64,000 nt of DNA from Bacteroidales bacterium (GTDB lineage: Bacteria > Bacteroidota > Bacteroidia > Bacteroidales > F082). Shown piece by piece: positions 1-6,929 of the stretch. How positions within the stretch are numbered: the stretch's first letter is position 1; each line of letters begins with the position of its first letter. The position numbers and the translations under genes were made by a program. The DNA lies in NCBI GenBank assembly GCA_024710405.1, contig JANJUV010000001.1, positions 1-64,000 of the forward strand, in the 5' to 3' direction. The notes beneath the pieces are model-generated. The model did not search any database, was not told where the DNA came from, and saw nothing but the letters and a program-made list of their open reading frames with translations.

Positions 1-127
1 ATCGACTCCGCTCAACCACCATCGACTCCGCTCAACCACCATCGACTCCGCTCAACCACCATCGACTCCGCTCAACCACCATCGACTCCGCTCAACCACC
101 ATCGACTCCGCTCAACCACCATCGACT
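1..127. repeat. 20-bp tandem repeat array
   Basis: Six perfect head-to-tail copies of atcgactccgctcaaccacc fill 1-120, and a seventh copy decays after its first seven bases. There are no spacers, so this is not a CRISPR array. The window begins inside the array, so it may extend further left. The reverse complement contains a TGAGCGGAGTCGA core, a low-complexity intergenic motif I associate with several bacterial phyla (from memory). Confidence 0.95.
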
Positions 128-369
128 ACCTCGTCATGCTGCCGAGGCGAGCGCTCAAACAATCAACTCAGCAACCACTACACAGCAGCCTGTAGTGTGT
201 CCAGCTTAATTCGGTACACAATGCGTTCCAAATTCGAAAGGTCAGTTAGAACCGTTGCATCTTGGTGAGGGTGTAGGGTTCCGAGATTTATGATTTGAAG
301 CGATGGGCTATAGAGCGACGTAGTCAGGAGGCAGAGCCGAGCTGGGGTTAAAATTGATTAATTGACAGA
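128..369. other. Gene-free stretch between repeats
   Basis: No open frame with recognisable protein content is seen on either strand. The sequence joins the 20-bp array to the long direct repeat and carries no hairpin or promoter that I can support. Confidence 0.6.
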
Positions 370-550
370 GTTCACGCCACCAACGCAACGAAAAACATCA
401 CGCCGCGCCCGCTGCGATGACGACTAAGACGAACTAAGCGAACGAAACGATGTCGCTCAAGTCGCACAATTAGCCCTGATGCGAGTAAGAGTTTCACGCC
501 ACGTCCGCCACGATAATTATAACGTCGCGCTCGTTGCGAGAAAAAAAAAG
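370..550. repeat. Long direct repeat, copy A
   Basis: About 180 bp that recurs almost unchanged at 702-890. It starts with gttcacgccac, contains the run aacgaaaaacatcacgccgc, and ends with tcgttgcgag followed by an A-run. The copies differ by scattered substitutions and a small length change in the gaactaagc stretch. The interior is itself made of smaller related modules such as ttcacgccacg-ccgccacg. No open frame is conserved between copies. Confidence 0.9.
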
Positions 551-551
551 A

Positions 552-700
552 GGTTCACGCCACGACCGCCACGATAATTTTAACGCTGCGCCCGTTGCGG
601 TAGAACTCCCCCTTCTTTGGGAAAACTCCGCGTCCTTTGCGGTTAAACCTCTGCGTCCTTTGCGGTTAAACCTTCGCGCCCGCCGCGAGAAAAACAAAAA
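552..700. repeat. Degenerate modules between the direct repeats
   Basis: Shorter modules of the same family lie here, including two successive copies of cctttgcggttaaacc (about 635-675) and ttcacgccacgaccgccacg. These resemble the dispersed tttgcggttaaa type of intergenic repeat. Nothing indicates coding. Confidence 0.7.
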
Positions 701-701
701 A

Positions 702-890
702 GTTCACGCCACGTACGCAACGAAAAACATCACGCCGCGCCCGCTGCGATGACGACTAATGCGAACTAAGCGAACTAAGCGAACGAAACGATGTCGCTCA
801 AGTCGCACAATTAGCCCTGATGCGAGTAAGAGTTTCACGCCACGACCGCCACGAGAATTATAACGTCGCGCTCGTTGCGAGAAAAAAAGA
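702..890. repeat. Long direct repeat, copy B
   Basis: Second copy of the ~180-bp repeat described at 370-550, in the same orientation, 332 bp downstream. The tract gcgaactaagc is duplicated here compared with copy A, the kind of change expected from slippage. Confidence 0.9.
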
Positions 891-966
891 GCTCCCACCA
901 ATGTCCCCGGCCAGAAAGGCGAAACCAGAGATCGGAGATCAGAGATCGGAGGGCAAACCAACCCGC

Positions 967-1070
967 AACCAGAAACCAGAAACCAGAAACCAGAAACCAG
1001 AAACCAGAACCCAGAAACCAGAAACCAGAAACCAGAAACCAGAAACCAGAAACCAGAAACCAGAAACCCG
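967..1070. repeat. Heptamer tandem repeat (unit CCAGAAA)
   Basis: About fourteen consecutive units of the 7-bp motif ccagaaa, with one imperfect unit (acccaga) in the middle. Because 7 is not a multiple of 3, every frame through the array encodes the same seven-residue period built on NQKPETR, which explains the long but meaningless open frames here. Confidence 0.95.
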
Positions 1071-1104
1071 CAACCCGGAACTCGGAACCCGCAACTGACT
1101 TAAG

Positions 1105-1203
1105 AGACGACTAAGAGACTAAGAGACTAAGAGACTCAGTGACGCAGAGACATTCACCTAACCAGAAACAAGAAACAAGGAACAAGAAACAAGAAACCCG
1201 CAA
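1105..1203. repeat. Octamer and heptamer low-complexity tracts
   Basis: Three units of gactaaga and degenerate relatives lie at about 1108-1150, followed by five or six units of the heptamer agaaaca and variants (about 1161-1203). These continue the repeat-rich character of the first 1.2 kb up to the promoter of the carbamate kinase gene. Confidence 0.8.
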
Positions 1204-1222
1204 CCCACTTAACAAAAACGTA

Positions 1223-1240
1223 TTGTGAAATTTATCACAA
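1223..1240. promoter_or_regulatory. Palindromic operator candidate upstream of carbamate kinase
   Basis: TTGTGAAATTTATCACAA is an 18-bp palindrome with one central mismatch pair. It fits the CRP/FNR-superfamily pattern TGTGA-N6-TCACA exactly, and the Rex pattern TTGTGAA-N4-TTCACAA with one changed position. It is centred about 42 bp upstream of the -7 element at 1270. rex itself is the next gene downstream of arcC, which makes Rex a natural candidate, but the sequence alone does not separate the two families. Confidence 0.6.
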
Positions 1241-1269
1241 ACAAAAGACCTTCCATAAGGTAAAATCAC

Positions 1270-1277
1270 TATTTTTG
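1270..1277 (+). promoter_or_regulatory. -7 promoter element for carbamate kinase
   Basis: TATTTTTG matches the Bacteroidota sigma-ABfr -7 consensus TAnnTTTG and lies 43 bp before the ATG. No convincing -33 TTG was found. Confidence 0.6.
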
Positions 1278-1320
1278 CATTTCTTAAAGAAATTAGTCTC
1301 ACTAAAGAACTTTAATCAAG

Positions 1321-2265
1321 ATGAAGAAACTTGCCGTGGTCGCTTTCGGGGGCAATGCCCTGCTGAGGGGAAACCAAAAAGGAACGATAGACGAACAGGA
1401 AGCCAATGCCTACACAGCATGCGAGAACCTGTTGAAACTCATGGAACGTAATTACAATCTGGTGGTTACACACGGAAACGGCCCTCAGGTGGGCAACATC
1501 CTGCTGGCCAACACAGCCGGCCACAAACTCTATGGCATACCGGATATGCCCCTCGACATCAGCGTAGCTTATTCGCAGGGATTTATCGGCTACGTGATTG
1601 AGCAACAATTGCGCAATGTGCTTATGGCCAAAGACATGGATCGCGATATCATTTCGATCATTACTCAGGTATTGGTCAACAAGGACGACCCTGCTTTTCT
1701 GGAGCCCACCAAACCCATCGGTCCATTTTACACCAAAGATGAAGCCGACCAGATTTCGAAAGAAACAGGTTCCATATTTAAAGAAGATGCCCGCGGACGC
1801 GGCTGGCGCAAGGTAGTGGCCTCCCCCACCCCTCTGGTGATCTTCAACAGGCAAACCATCGAAAAGATTGCCCGCGAAGGACACATTGTCATAGCCGTTG
1901 GTGGTGGCGGAATTCCGTGTTTCTATGTGGAAGCCAACAAACTGCAAGGGATTGATGCGGTAATTGACAAAGACCTTGCCTCATCCTTGCTGGCGTCGCA
2001 GATCAGGGCCGACAAACTGTTTATCCTGACCGATGTGCCCAAGGTGTGCATCAACTTCAACACCCCTCAGGAGAAAGCCCTCGACCAGATGACCATTGCC
2101 GAAGCCAAGAGATACCTGGCCGAAGGTCAGTTCGGCGAAGGCAGCATGGCACCAAAAATCAGAGCTGCCATCCATTTCGTGGAAAGAAGCGGCAAGGATA
2201 CCATCATCACCGAATCCACACTGCTGGGCGTGGACAATGGCGGAACACGCGTAACGATCGTTTAA
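1321..2265 (+). CDS. arcC: Carbamate kinase
   Basis: A 314-residue cytoplasmic enzyme of the amino-acid kinase fold. It transfers phosphate between carbamoyl phosphate and ADP, giving ATP, CO2 and ammonia. Visible family marks are the N-terminal AFGGNALLR loop (residues 8-16), HGNGPQVGN (51-59), the AVGGGGIPC segment near 213 and DKDLASSLLA near 235. Length is normal for the family (about 310). No arginine deiminase or ornithine carbamoyltransferase gene is adjacent, so the source of carbamoyl phosphate is not shown here; arginine decarboxylase lies far away at 25 kb. It is transcribed alone from a TAnnTTTG promoter with an upstream palindrome and ends at a hairpin terminator. Family assignment is firm; pathway is open. 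Confidence 0.96.
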   Translation: MKKLAVVAFGGNALLRGNQKGTIDEQEANAYTACENLLKLMERNYNLVVTHGNGPQVGNILLANTAGHKLYGIPDMPLDISVAYSQGFIGYVIEQQLRNVLMAKDMDRDIISIITQVLVNKDDPAFLEPTKPIGPFYTKDEADQISKETGSIFKEDARGRGWRKVVASPTPLVIFNRQTIEKIAREGHIVIAVGGGGIPCFYVEANKLQGIDAVIDKDLASSLLASQIRADKLFILTDVPKVCINFNTPQEKALDQMTIAEAKRYLAEGQFGEGSMAPKIRAAIHFVERSGKDTIITESTLLGVDNGGTRVTIV

Positions 2266-2286
2266 ACCGGATTCCATTAAAACAAT

Positions 2287-2322
2287 AACTGCCGCTGTCA
2301 GCATGGACAACGGCAGTTTTTT
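2287..2322. terminator. Bidirectional terminator between arcC and rex
   Basis: The arms AACTGCCG and CGGCAGTT enclose a second inner stem TGTC/GACA, with one mismatch between them, and are followed by T6 on the plus strand. The minus strand also runs into a T-rich tract, so the hairpin probably serves both convergent genes. Confidence 0.85.
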
Positions 2323-2342
2323 CTTTTACGCAGCGGCTGTTT

Positions 2343-2993
2343 TTATGCTTCCTCTTCGTGCATCTTCACATAAAACGCCACCTTTTCGAGCGAGGTAATC
2401 ATATCGTATTCCTCCAGATATACATCTTTGGGGACGTTCACCGGCTTGGGTGTATAGTTCAGGATGCCTTTTACCCCTGCCCGCACCAGTTTATCGGCCA
2501 CCTCCACGGCAAAATCACCCGGAACGGTCATGATACCAATACGGATGTCCAGCCGTTTGATGACCGATTCCATCTCGTCAATACCGAAGCAAGGCACGCC
2601 CGACATGGTGTTGCCGATTTTATCGGGATTAATGTCGAATCCGGCCACTATGGATAAATGGCTTCTCTTGCCGGTAAAATAGTTTATGAGTGCCCTTCCC
2701 AGGTTGCCCATACCCACAATGGCCACATTGATTCCTTCGGTGGCATCAATGATCTGTCCGATCAAATCAATCAACTCTTTAACATTGTATCCCTTGCGCA
2801 GGGTTCCTGTATAGCCGATCAGCATCAGGTCGCGACGCACCTGTACGGCAGTAATATGCTGAATACGGGCAATTTCGTGTGAATAGATATGTGTCTTACC
2901 GCTGTCGAGGCAAATAAGCAGAGCCCTGCGGTACTGGCTCAGCCGCTCAATGGTTTTGTGCGGCAAGTGCTTCATAATTTGGTTTGGTTTCAC
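2343..2993 (-). CDS. rex: Redox-sensing transcriptional repressor Rex
   Basis: A 216-residue dimeric repressor that reads the NADH/NAD+ ratio. It binds DNA through an N-terminal winged helix and releases it when NADH fills the Rossmann domain. The winged-helix part carries the conserved AVQVRRDL segment (about 49-56); the Rossmann loop GMGNLGRA is at 94-101, followed by FDINPDKIG. The C-terminal NYTPKPVNVP stretch is typical. The gene is monocistronic and convergent with arcC. Its own promoter region holds two Rex-like inverted repeats, suggesting autoregulation. Its position next to hyp genes fits a role in switching fermentative or hydrogen metabolism, but targets are inferred only. Confidence 0.96.
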   Translation of the reverse strand: MKPNQIMKHLPHKTIERLSQYRRALLICLDSGKTHIYSHEIARIQHITAVQVRRDLMLIGYTGTLRKGYNVKELIDLIGQIIDATEGINVAIVGMGNLGRALINYFTGKRSHLSIVAGFDINPDKIGNTMSGVPCFGIDEMESVIKRLDIRIGIMTVPGDFAVEVADKLVRAGVKGILNYTPKPVNVPKDVYLEEYDMITSLEKVAFYVKMHEEEA

Positions 2994-2997
2994 GGTT

Positions 2998-3017
2998 GCT
3001 GTTCATTAACTAACAGC
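2998..3017. promoter_or_regulatory. Inverted repeat just downstream of the rex -7 element
   Basis: GCTGTTCATTAACTAACAGC has perfect six-base arms GCTGTT/AACAGC. It partly matches the Rex operator TTGTTAA-N4-TTAACAA (TGTT and AACA kept, outer and inner bases changed) and would overlap the transcription start of rex. Confidence 0.5.
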
Positions 3018-3024
3018 AAAAATA
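3017..3024 (-). promoter_or_regulatory. -7 promoter element for rex
   Basis: On the minus strand this reads TATTTTTG, a TAnnTTTG match, 24 bp before the rex ATG. Confidence 0.6.
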
Positions 3025-3053
3025 AAACCATGAGCGCAGAAACGCAAATAATT

Positions 3054-3071
3054 TTGTTAAAAAAATAACAT
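3054..3071. promoter_or_regulatory. Candidate Rex operator upstream of rex
   Basis: TTGTTAAAAAAATAACAT keeps a perfect TTGTTAA half-site and a 5-of-7 second half compared with the Rex consensus TTGTTAA-N4-TTAACAA. A further TTGTTAA half-site starts at 3071. The site sits roughly 30-50 bp upstream of the rex -7 element, between hypB and rex. Confidence 0.5.
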
Positions 3072-3095
3072 TGTTAATAATGTAATGCGTTTGGT

Positions 3096-3983
3096 TCAGG
3101 CATTCCGGAGTCCTTTCAGCCAGTCGTACCACAGCTCAAATCCTTCTCCGCTGCGGGCACTCACCACAATAAAACTGAGCTTCGGGTTGATCCTCAGGGC
3201 ATGTTCCTTCACCTCCTCGATGCTGAAATCAACATAGGGCAGCAAATCGCTTTTGTTGATCAGACAAAGCTGGGCAGTCTCGAACATGGTTGGATACTTT
3301 GACGGCTTGTCGGCACCTTCGGTAACACTTATGATGACAACTCTTTTGGACTCACCAAGGTCGAAGAGCGAAGGACACACCAGATTGCCTACGTTTTCGA
3401 TAAAGAGATAGCTGCCCTTTTTTGGTTCGAGTTGTTTCACTGCCTTGTTCACCATCAAGGCATCCAGATGACATCCGTTTCCTGTGTTGATTTGGATAAC
3501 AGGCGCTCCGGCTGCTTTAATCCTTTCGGCATCGAGCATAGTCTGCTGATCGCCTTCAATAACGAAGGCATCCAGACTTCCTGCAAGTTCTTTGAGTGTG
3601 CGCTCCAGCACTGAGGTTTTTCCCGAACCGGGCGAACTTACCAGGTTGAGCACTGTGATGTTCAGTGCTTCAAAGTATCCCCTGTTGCGCTCGGCCATCA
3701 TATCATTCTTCGCCATGATATTTCGCTCCAGTCTGATGGTGCTGGTTTCGTGGCTGTGGTCGTGATGCGCCGGATGGTGGCTGTGCGCATGTTCGCTGTG
3801 CACATGTTCGTCCTCGTGGCTGTGCACATGGTCATGGTCGTGGTGGTGATGGTGGCCATGCTCGTGTTCGCTGCCATCGTGTTCATGTGGATGAACATGG
3901 TAATGAAGATGTCCCTTTTCAGGCGCACCGGGTTTCCGGTAGATGATGTGGCTGTCTTCGCCACAACCGCAGGTTCCGCACAT
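3096..3983 (-). CDS. hypB: Hydrogenase nickel incorporation GTPase HypB
   Basis: A 295-residue cytoplasmic metallochaperone GTPase that works with HypA to load nickel into [NiFe]-hydrogenase precursors. The N-terminus has the high-affinity nickel motif MCGTCGCG (Cys2, Cys5, Cys7). Residues about 25-79 form a very histidine-rich tract with roughly 27 His, likely a nickel store. The GTPase domain carries the P-loop SSPGSGKT (116-123), the metal-binding GCHLDA segment, ENVGNLVCP and the NKSD guanine motif. The gene starts 8 nt after hypA, so the two form an operon. No hydrogenase subunits are nearby. The His tract is longer than in many orthologues, otherwise the protein is standard. Confidence 0.97.
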   Translation of the reverse strand: MCGTCGCGEDSHIIYRKPGAPEKGHLHYHVHPHEHDGSEHEHGHHHHHDHDHVHSHEDEHVHSEHAHSHHPAHHDHSHETSTIRLERNIMAKNDMMAERNRGYFEALNITVLNLVSSPGSGKTSVLERTLKELAGSLDAFVIEGDQQTMLDAERIKAAGAPVIQINTGNGCHLDALMVNKAVKQLEPKKGSYLFIENVGNLVCPSLFDLGESKRVVIISVTEGADKPSKYPTMFETAQLCLINKSDLLPYVDFSIEEVKEHALRINPKLSFIVVSARSGEGFELWYDWLKGLRNA

Positions 3984-3991
3984 AATATTAT

Positions 3992-4342
3992 TTATTTAGT
4001 GGTTTCTATATCAATACTTTTCACAATCAGTTCCTTTCCATGAATGAGTTCAGGCATGGGATTTCCGCAGTCAGGGCAAGGCAAATACAGCCCTTCGGGC
4101 GTGAAGTTCAGTCCGCATTCCTGACAACAACTTTGTGCTTCAATTGATACATATTCAATCACAGCATGTTCGAGCAGGGTGCTTTTCACAGCCTCCTCCA
4201 TCGCAAACTCAAGTGCTTCGCGGATCACACCCGAGTGATTTCCCAGGCCGATTTCCACACGGGAAACTGATGAAGCGCCGTTGGCCAGGGCTTCGGTAGT
4301 CACAAGATCAACAATGCTGAGTGCAATGGACAATTCGTGCAT
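3992..4342 (-). CDS. hypA: Hydrogenase maturation nickel metallochaperone HypA
   Basis: A 116-residue protein when started at the ATG at 4342, which gives the obligatory MHEL N-terminus (His2 is the nickel ligand); the ATG six codons upstream would bury it. The C-terminal half has the structural zinc site made of CCQEC and CPDC pairs. HypA delivers nickel to the hydrogenase large subunit together with HypB, encoded directly downstream. A TAnnTTTG element at 4360-4367 places the transcription start just before the chosen ATG and supports this start. Confidence 0.95.
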   Translation of the reverse strand: MHELSIALSIVDLVTTEALANGASSVSRVEIGLGNHSGVIREALEFAMEEAVKSTLLEHAVIEYVSIEAQSCCQECGLNFTPEGLYLPCPDCGNPMPELIHGKELIVKSIDIETTK

Positions 4343-4359
4343 CAGGGGTGAATTTGGCA

Positions 4360-4367
4360 CAAAAATA
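4360..4367 (-). promoter_or_regulatory. -7 promoter element for hypA-hypB
   Basis: Reads TATTTTTG on the minus strand, 18 bp before the hypA ATG at 4342. This position excludes the upstream in-frame ATG at 4360 as the usual start. Confidence 0.6.
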
Positions 4368-4395
4368 CACCAAACCCGCGTACCCTAAGCTGAAA

Positions 4396-4409
4396 TTGCC
4401 ACATGGCAA
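4396..4409. promoter_or_regulatory. Palindrome upstream of the hypAB promoter
   Basis: TTGCCACATGGCAA has perfect six-base arms around a CA centre. It begins about 29 bp upstream of the hypA -7 element, where an activator or repressor could act. The cognate regulator is unknown. Confidence 0.45.
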
Positions 4410-4514
4410 CGCTAAGACAAATCCGGTTGAATAAATCAAGTCGTGAGACCCGTCATTTTTATCGCAGCAATCTGCCGGATGCTGTACTGTGTTGTCCTGC
4501 TGTTGGTGATATTA

Positions 4515-4531
4515 TTTAGAAACCTTCTAAA
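4515..4531. promoter_or_regulatory. 7-3-7 inverted repeat upstream of the zinc-ribbon gene
   Basis: TTTAGAAACCTTCTAAA is a perfect inverted repeat with a 3-bp centre, about 90 bp before the ATG at 4622. It has no T-tract and is too short-looped for a terminator, so an operator is more plausible. No regulator is suggested by the sequence. Confidence 0.35.
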
Positions 4532-4621
4532 TTATATAAAAACCTTGATTAAACGGAATTGAATATCGTACATTTATGCTGTGAAAACATTTTTAACAAC
4601 AGCCACAAAAAACACAATGCC

Positions 4622-5023
4622 ATGGAAAAGGTAGTATCACTGCATGTGAAATGTCCGCTATGCGGCAAATCACTGATGGACGATGGGGTAATCCTGAACG
4701 GGAAACCCAGTGTAAAGGTCAACATTATTTCGGAGAAAGACCGCGGGGTATTGTATTTATGCTCCACCTATGGCTGCGAACAGAAGAAGATGGATGTGCA
4801 GGTTGGCGCCCATGAAGTTGTTGAGTTTTATTGCCCCCACTGCAACAAAGATCTGAGTACCAGCGAACACTGCACTGAATGCGATGCTCCTATGGTATCG
4901 TTTTTCATTCGTGCCGGTGGCGAAGTACGCATCTGTTCCCGCAACGGATGCCTGAACCACCACATTGTGTTCAAGGACATCTCATCTGAGTTGTCGAAGT
5001 TTTACTATGAATACGGTTTCTGA
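4622..5023 (+). CDS. Uncharacterised multi-cysteine zinc-ribbon protein
   Basis: A 133-residue soluble protein without signal peptide. I do not recognise a named family. It contains three CxxC knuckles (CPLCGK, CPHCNK, CTECDAP) and two CxxxxC pairs (CSTYGC, CSRNGC), which would make two or three zinc-ribbon or rubredoxin-like modules. The ATG at 4622 is chosen because the upstream extension begins at a TTG and adds only non-family residues. It lies between the divergent hypAB operon and the PEP-synthase regulator gene, whose start is 66 nt downstream and on the same strand, so the two may be cotranscribed. A metal- or redox-related role is only an inference. Confidence 0.7.
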   Translation: MEKVVSLHVKCPLCGKSLMDDGVILNGKPSVKVNIISEKDRGVLYLCSTYGCEQKKMDVQVGAHEVVEFYCPHCNKDLSTSEHCTECDAPMVSFFIRAGGEVRICSRNGCLNHHIVFKDISSELSKFYYEYGF

Positions 5024-5089
5024 TTCCGGGAAACTTCATGAACCTTATTTCAATGAGCTTATTCGGTTTGTTGCACTGAAGAACAGATT

Positions 5090-5899
5090 ATGCTGATTAT
5101 TTTTATTGTATCCGACGGTACGGGACGTACAGCGACACAGGCGCTGAGTGCTGCCCTCACCCAGTTTCCGTCGCAGGAGGTTGACATAGTACTGCACAAG
5201 GAGGTGCGTTCGCGGGCCAAGATACAGAGCGCTGTTAAGGAAGCACAGAAGCAAGAGGCTTTCATCGTGCACACAATGGTGAGCAATGAATTAAGGGAAT
5301 ACATGATCACGTGCAGCCGCCAGCACAATGTGGAAACCATCGACCTGATGGGGCCTTTGCTGGGGCGCTTGTCCGAAAAACTCATCCGAAGCCCTTCCGA
5401 GAAACCCGGTCTGTTCAGCGAGCTGAACAAGGAGTATTTTCAGCGCATCGACGCCATGCAGTTTGCATTTCAGCACGATGACGGGCAAAGACCCGAAGGG
5501 CTTCACAAAGCCGAAATCGTTCTGCTTGGTGTTTCACGCACCTTTAAAACGCCTTTAAGTATTTATCTTGCCTTCAAAGGATGGTTTGTGGCCAATGTCC
5601 CCATTGTGCTTGGCATTGAACCGCCTGCGGAACTATTCACCCTTCCGCCCGAAAAAGTCATCTGCCTGACCAACAACGCGCACAACCTGGCCACCCTGCG
5701 CCATTCGCGTCTGGAAAAATTGGGCATGGGCACCGACACTTACGCCAGTCCGGCCTACGTGAACCGTGAACTGATGTATGCGCAATCCGTCTTCAACCGC
5801 CAGCGAAAATGGGCTGTTGTTCGCGTGACCAATAAACCGATTGAAGAGATTGCCAGCGAAATACTTGCAATTATCAACGCACATCAAAAAACAGAATAA
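5090..5899 (+). CDS. Pyruvate,phosphate dikinase / PEP synthase regulatory protein
   Basis: A 269-residue DUF299 (Kinase-PPPase) protein. The family phosphorylates, using ADP, and dephosphorylates the active-site threonine of PPDK or PEP synthase, switching gluconeogenic PEP formation off and on. Visible marks are the N-terminal VSDGTGRTA (7-15), HDDG (129-132) and the P-loop-like GVSRTFKTPLS (147-157). The residue after the conserved Thr is Phe, where Ser or Gly is more usual. Whether the target is PPDK or PEP synthase cannot be told, because neither gene is in the window. The gene is convergent with hypE, stop to stop only 6 nt apart. Confidence 0.93.
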   Translation: MLIIFIVSDGTGRTATQALSAALTQFPSQEVDIVLHKEVRSRAKIQSAVKEAQKQEAFIVHTMVSNELREYMITCSRQHNVETIDLMGPLLGRLSEKLIRSPSEKPGLFSELNKEYFQRIDAMQFAFQHDDGQRPEGLHKAEIVLLGVSRTFKTPLSIYLAFKGWFVANVPIVLGIEPPAELFTLPPEKVICLTNNAHNLATLRHSRLEKLGMGTDTYASPAYVNRELMYAQSVFNRQRKWAVVRVTNKPIEEIASEILAIINAHQKTE

Positions 5900-5905
5900 T
5901 TCGTT

Positions 5906-6925
5906 TTAACAGATACGGGGCAATTGCTCACCTGCCGGCAGGTCAACTATACGGCTGCCGCCGACGGAGGTTTTCATCCATACCCTGCCGGGATGGGCAG
6001 TGGTTACCGTTCCGATGATTTCAGCATGTATGCCCAGTACGTGACTGCGCATGACATCAAGTGCCTTAGAGGCATGCTGTTGATCAACAACCATCACCAC
6101 CTTACCTTCGTTGGCCACATACACAGGGTCGAATCCGAGCACTTCACACATCCCCCTGACTTCCTGCCGAAGCGGGATTTTTTCCTCAAAAAGGTCGATA
6201 CCCCACGGTTTTCCCGAAACCAGTTCTGAGGACACTGCACCGAGGCCGCCGCGTGTGGCATCGCGCATAAACCTGATGCCGCCTGACTTTATCCATACCT
6301 CATCGATCATTTGATTCAGGCTGGCGCAGTCCGAAAGGATTCCGGCCTGTACATTGATCTGTTTACGGGCACTCATCACAGCCATGCCGTGGTCGCCGAT
6401 GAAGCCGTTGACGATGATGGCGTCGCCGGGTTTTATATCACAGCCTGAAGCCACCTTTCCGGCTCCTTCGCGCTGCCTGCCAATCCCGCTGGTGTTGATA
6501 AACAGCTTGTCGCATTTGCCGCGTTCCACCACCTTTGTATCCCCGCTGACAATCTGAACCCCGGCCTTAGCGGCCTCGTCTGCCATCGAAGCAACAATTT
6601 GTTCGAGCAGTTTCATACTGAAACCTTCCTCAATGATGAAGGCAGCAGTAAGGTACAAAGGCTCAGCTCCGGACACTGCAAGGTCATTGACAGTGCCGGC
6701 AATGGCAAGCTTCCCGATATCGCCTCCCGGGAAAACAAGTGGATCAACAACAAATGAATCTGTGGTGAATGCTATAGCTCCGTGACCAATTTCCAAAAGG
6801 GCCGAATCGGTCATTCCTGAAAGGGTTTCGTTGTTGAAATACCTGACAAAAAGGTTCTGTATCAACTCGTTTGTAAGTCGCCCGCCACTTCCGTGTCCGA
6901 GCAAAATTGTATCATTTGTTTTCAT
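5906..6925 (-). CDS. hypE: Hydrogenase expression/formation protein HypE
   Basis: A 339-residue enzyme that dehydrates the thiocarbamate on its C-terminal cysteine to thiocyanate, the source of the cyanide ligands of the [NiFe] centre. The C-terminus ends in the required PRIC, so the acceptor cysteine is intact. The N-terminus has LGHGSGGRLTNELI and DSFVVDPLVFPGGDIG, typical of the PurM-like fold. The start at 6925 gives MKTNDTILLGHGSGG and a 4-nt gap after hypD; the upstream ATG at 6958 would overlap hypD by 29 nt. HypE needs HypF to make the thiocarbamate, and hypF is not present in the window. Confidence 0.96.
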   Translation of the reverse strand: MKTNDTILLGHGSGGRLTNELIQNLFVRYFNNETLSGMTDSALLEIGHGAIAFTTDSFVVDPLVFPGGDIGKLAIAGTVNDLAVSGAEPLYLTAAFIIEEGFSMKLLEQIVASMADEAAKAGVQIVSGDTKVVERGKCDKLFINTSGIGRQREGAGKVASGCDIKPGDAIIVNGFIGDHGMAVMSARKQINVQAGILSDCASLNQMIDEVWIKSGGIRFMRDATRGGLGAVSSELVSGKPWGIDLFEEKIPLRQEVRGMCEVLGFDPVYVANEGKVVMVVDQQHASKALDVMRSHVLGIHAEIIGTVTTAHPGRVWMKTSVGGSRIVDLPAGEQLPRIC

Positions 6926-6929
6926 TCTC

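Noticed and set aside
1-127. CRISPR array
   Set aside because: The units are directly adjacent with no spacers, and no cas genes are present.
820-1114. Protein-coding frames of about 80-90 codons through the heptamer repeat
   Set aside because: All three frames give the same low-complexity period because of the 7-bp unit; there is no promoter, no domain and no conservation between repeat copies.
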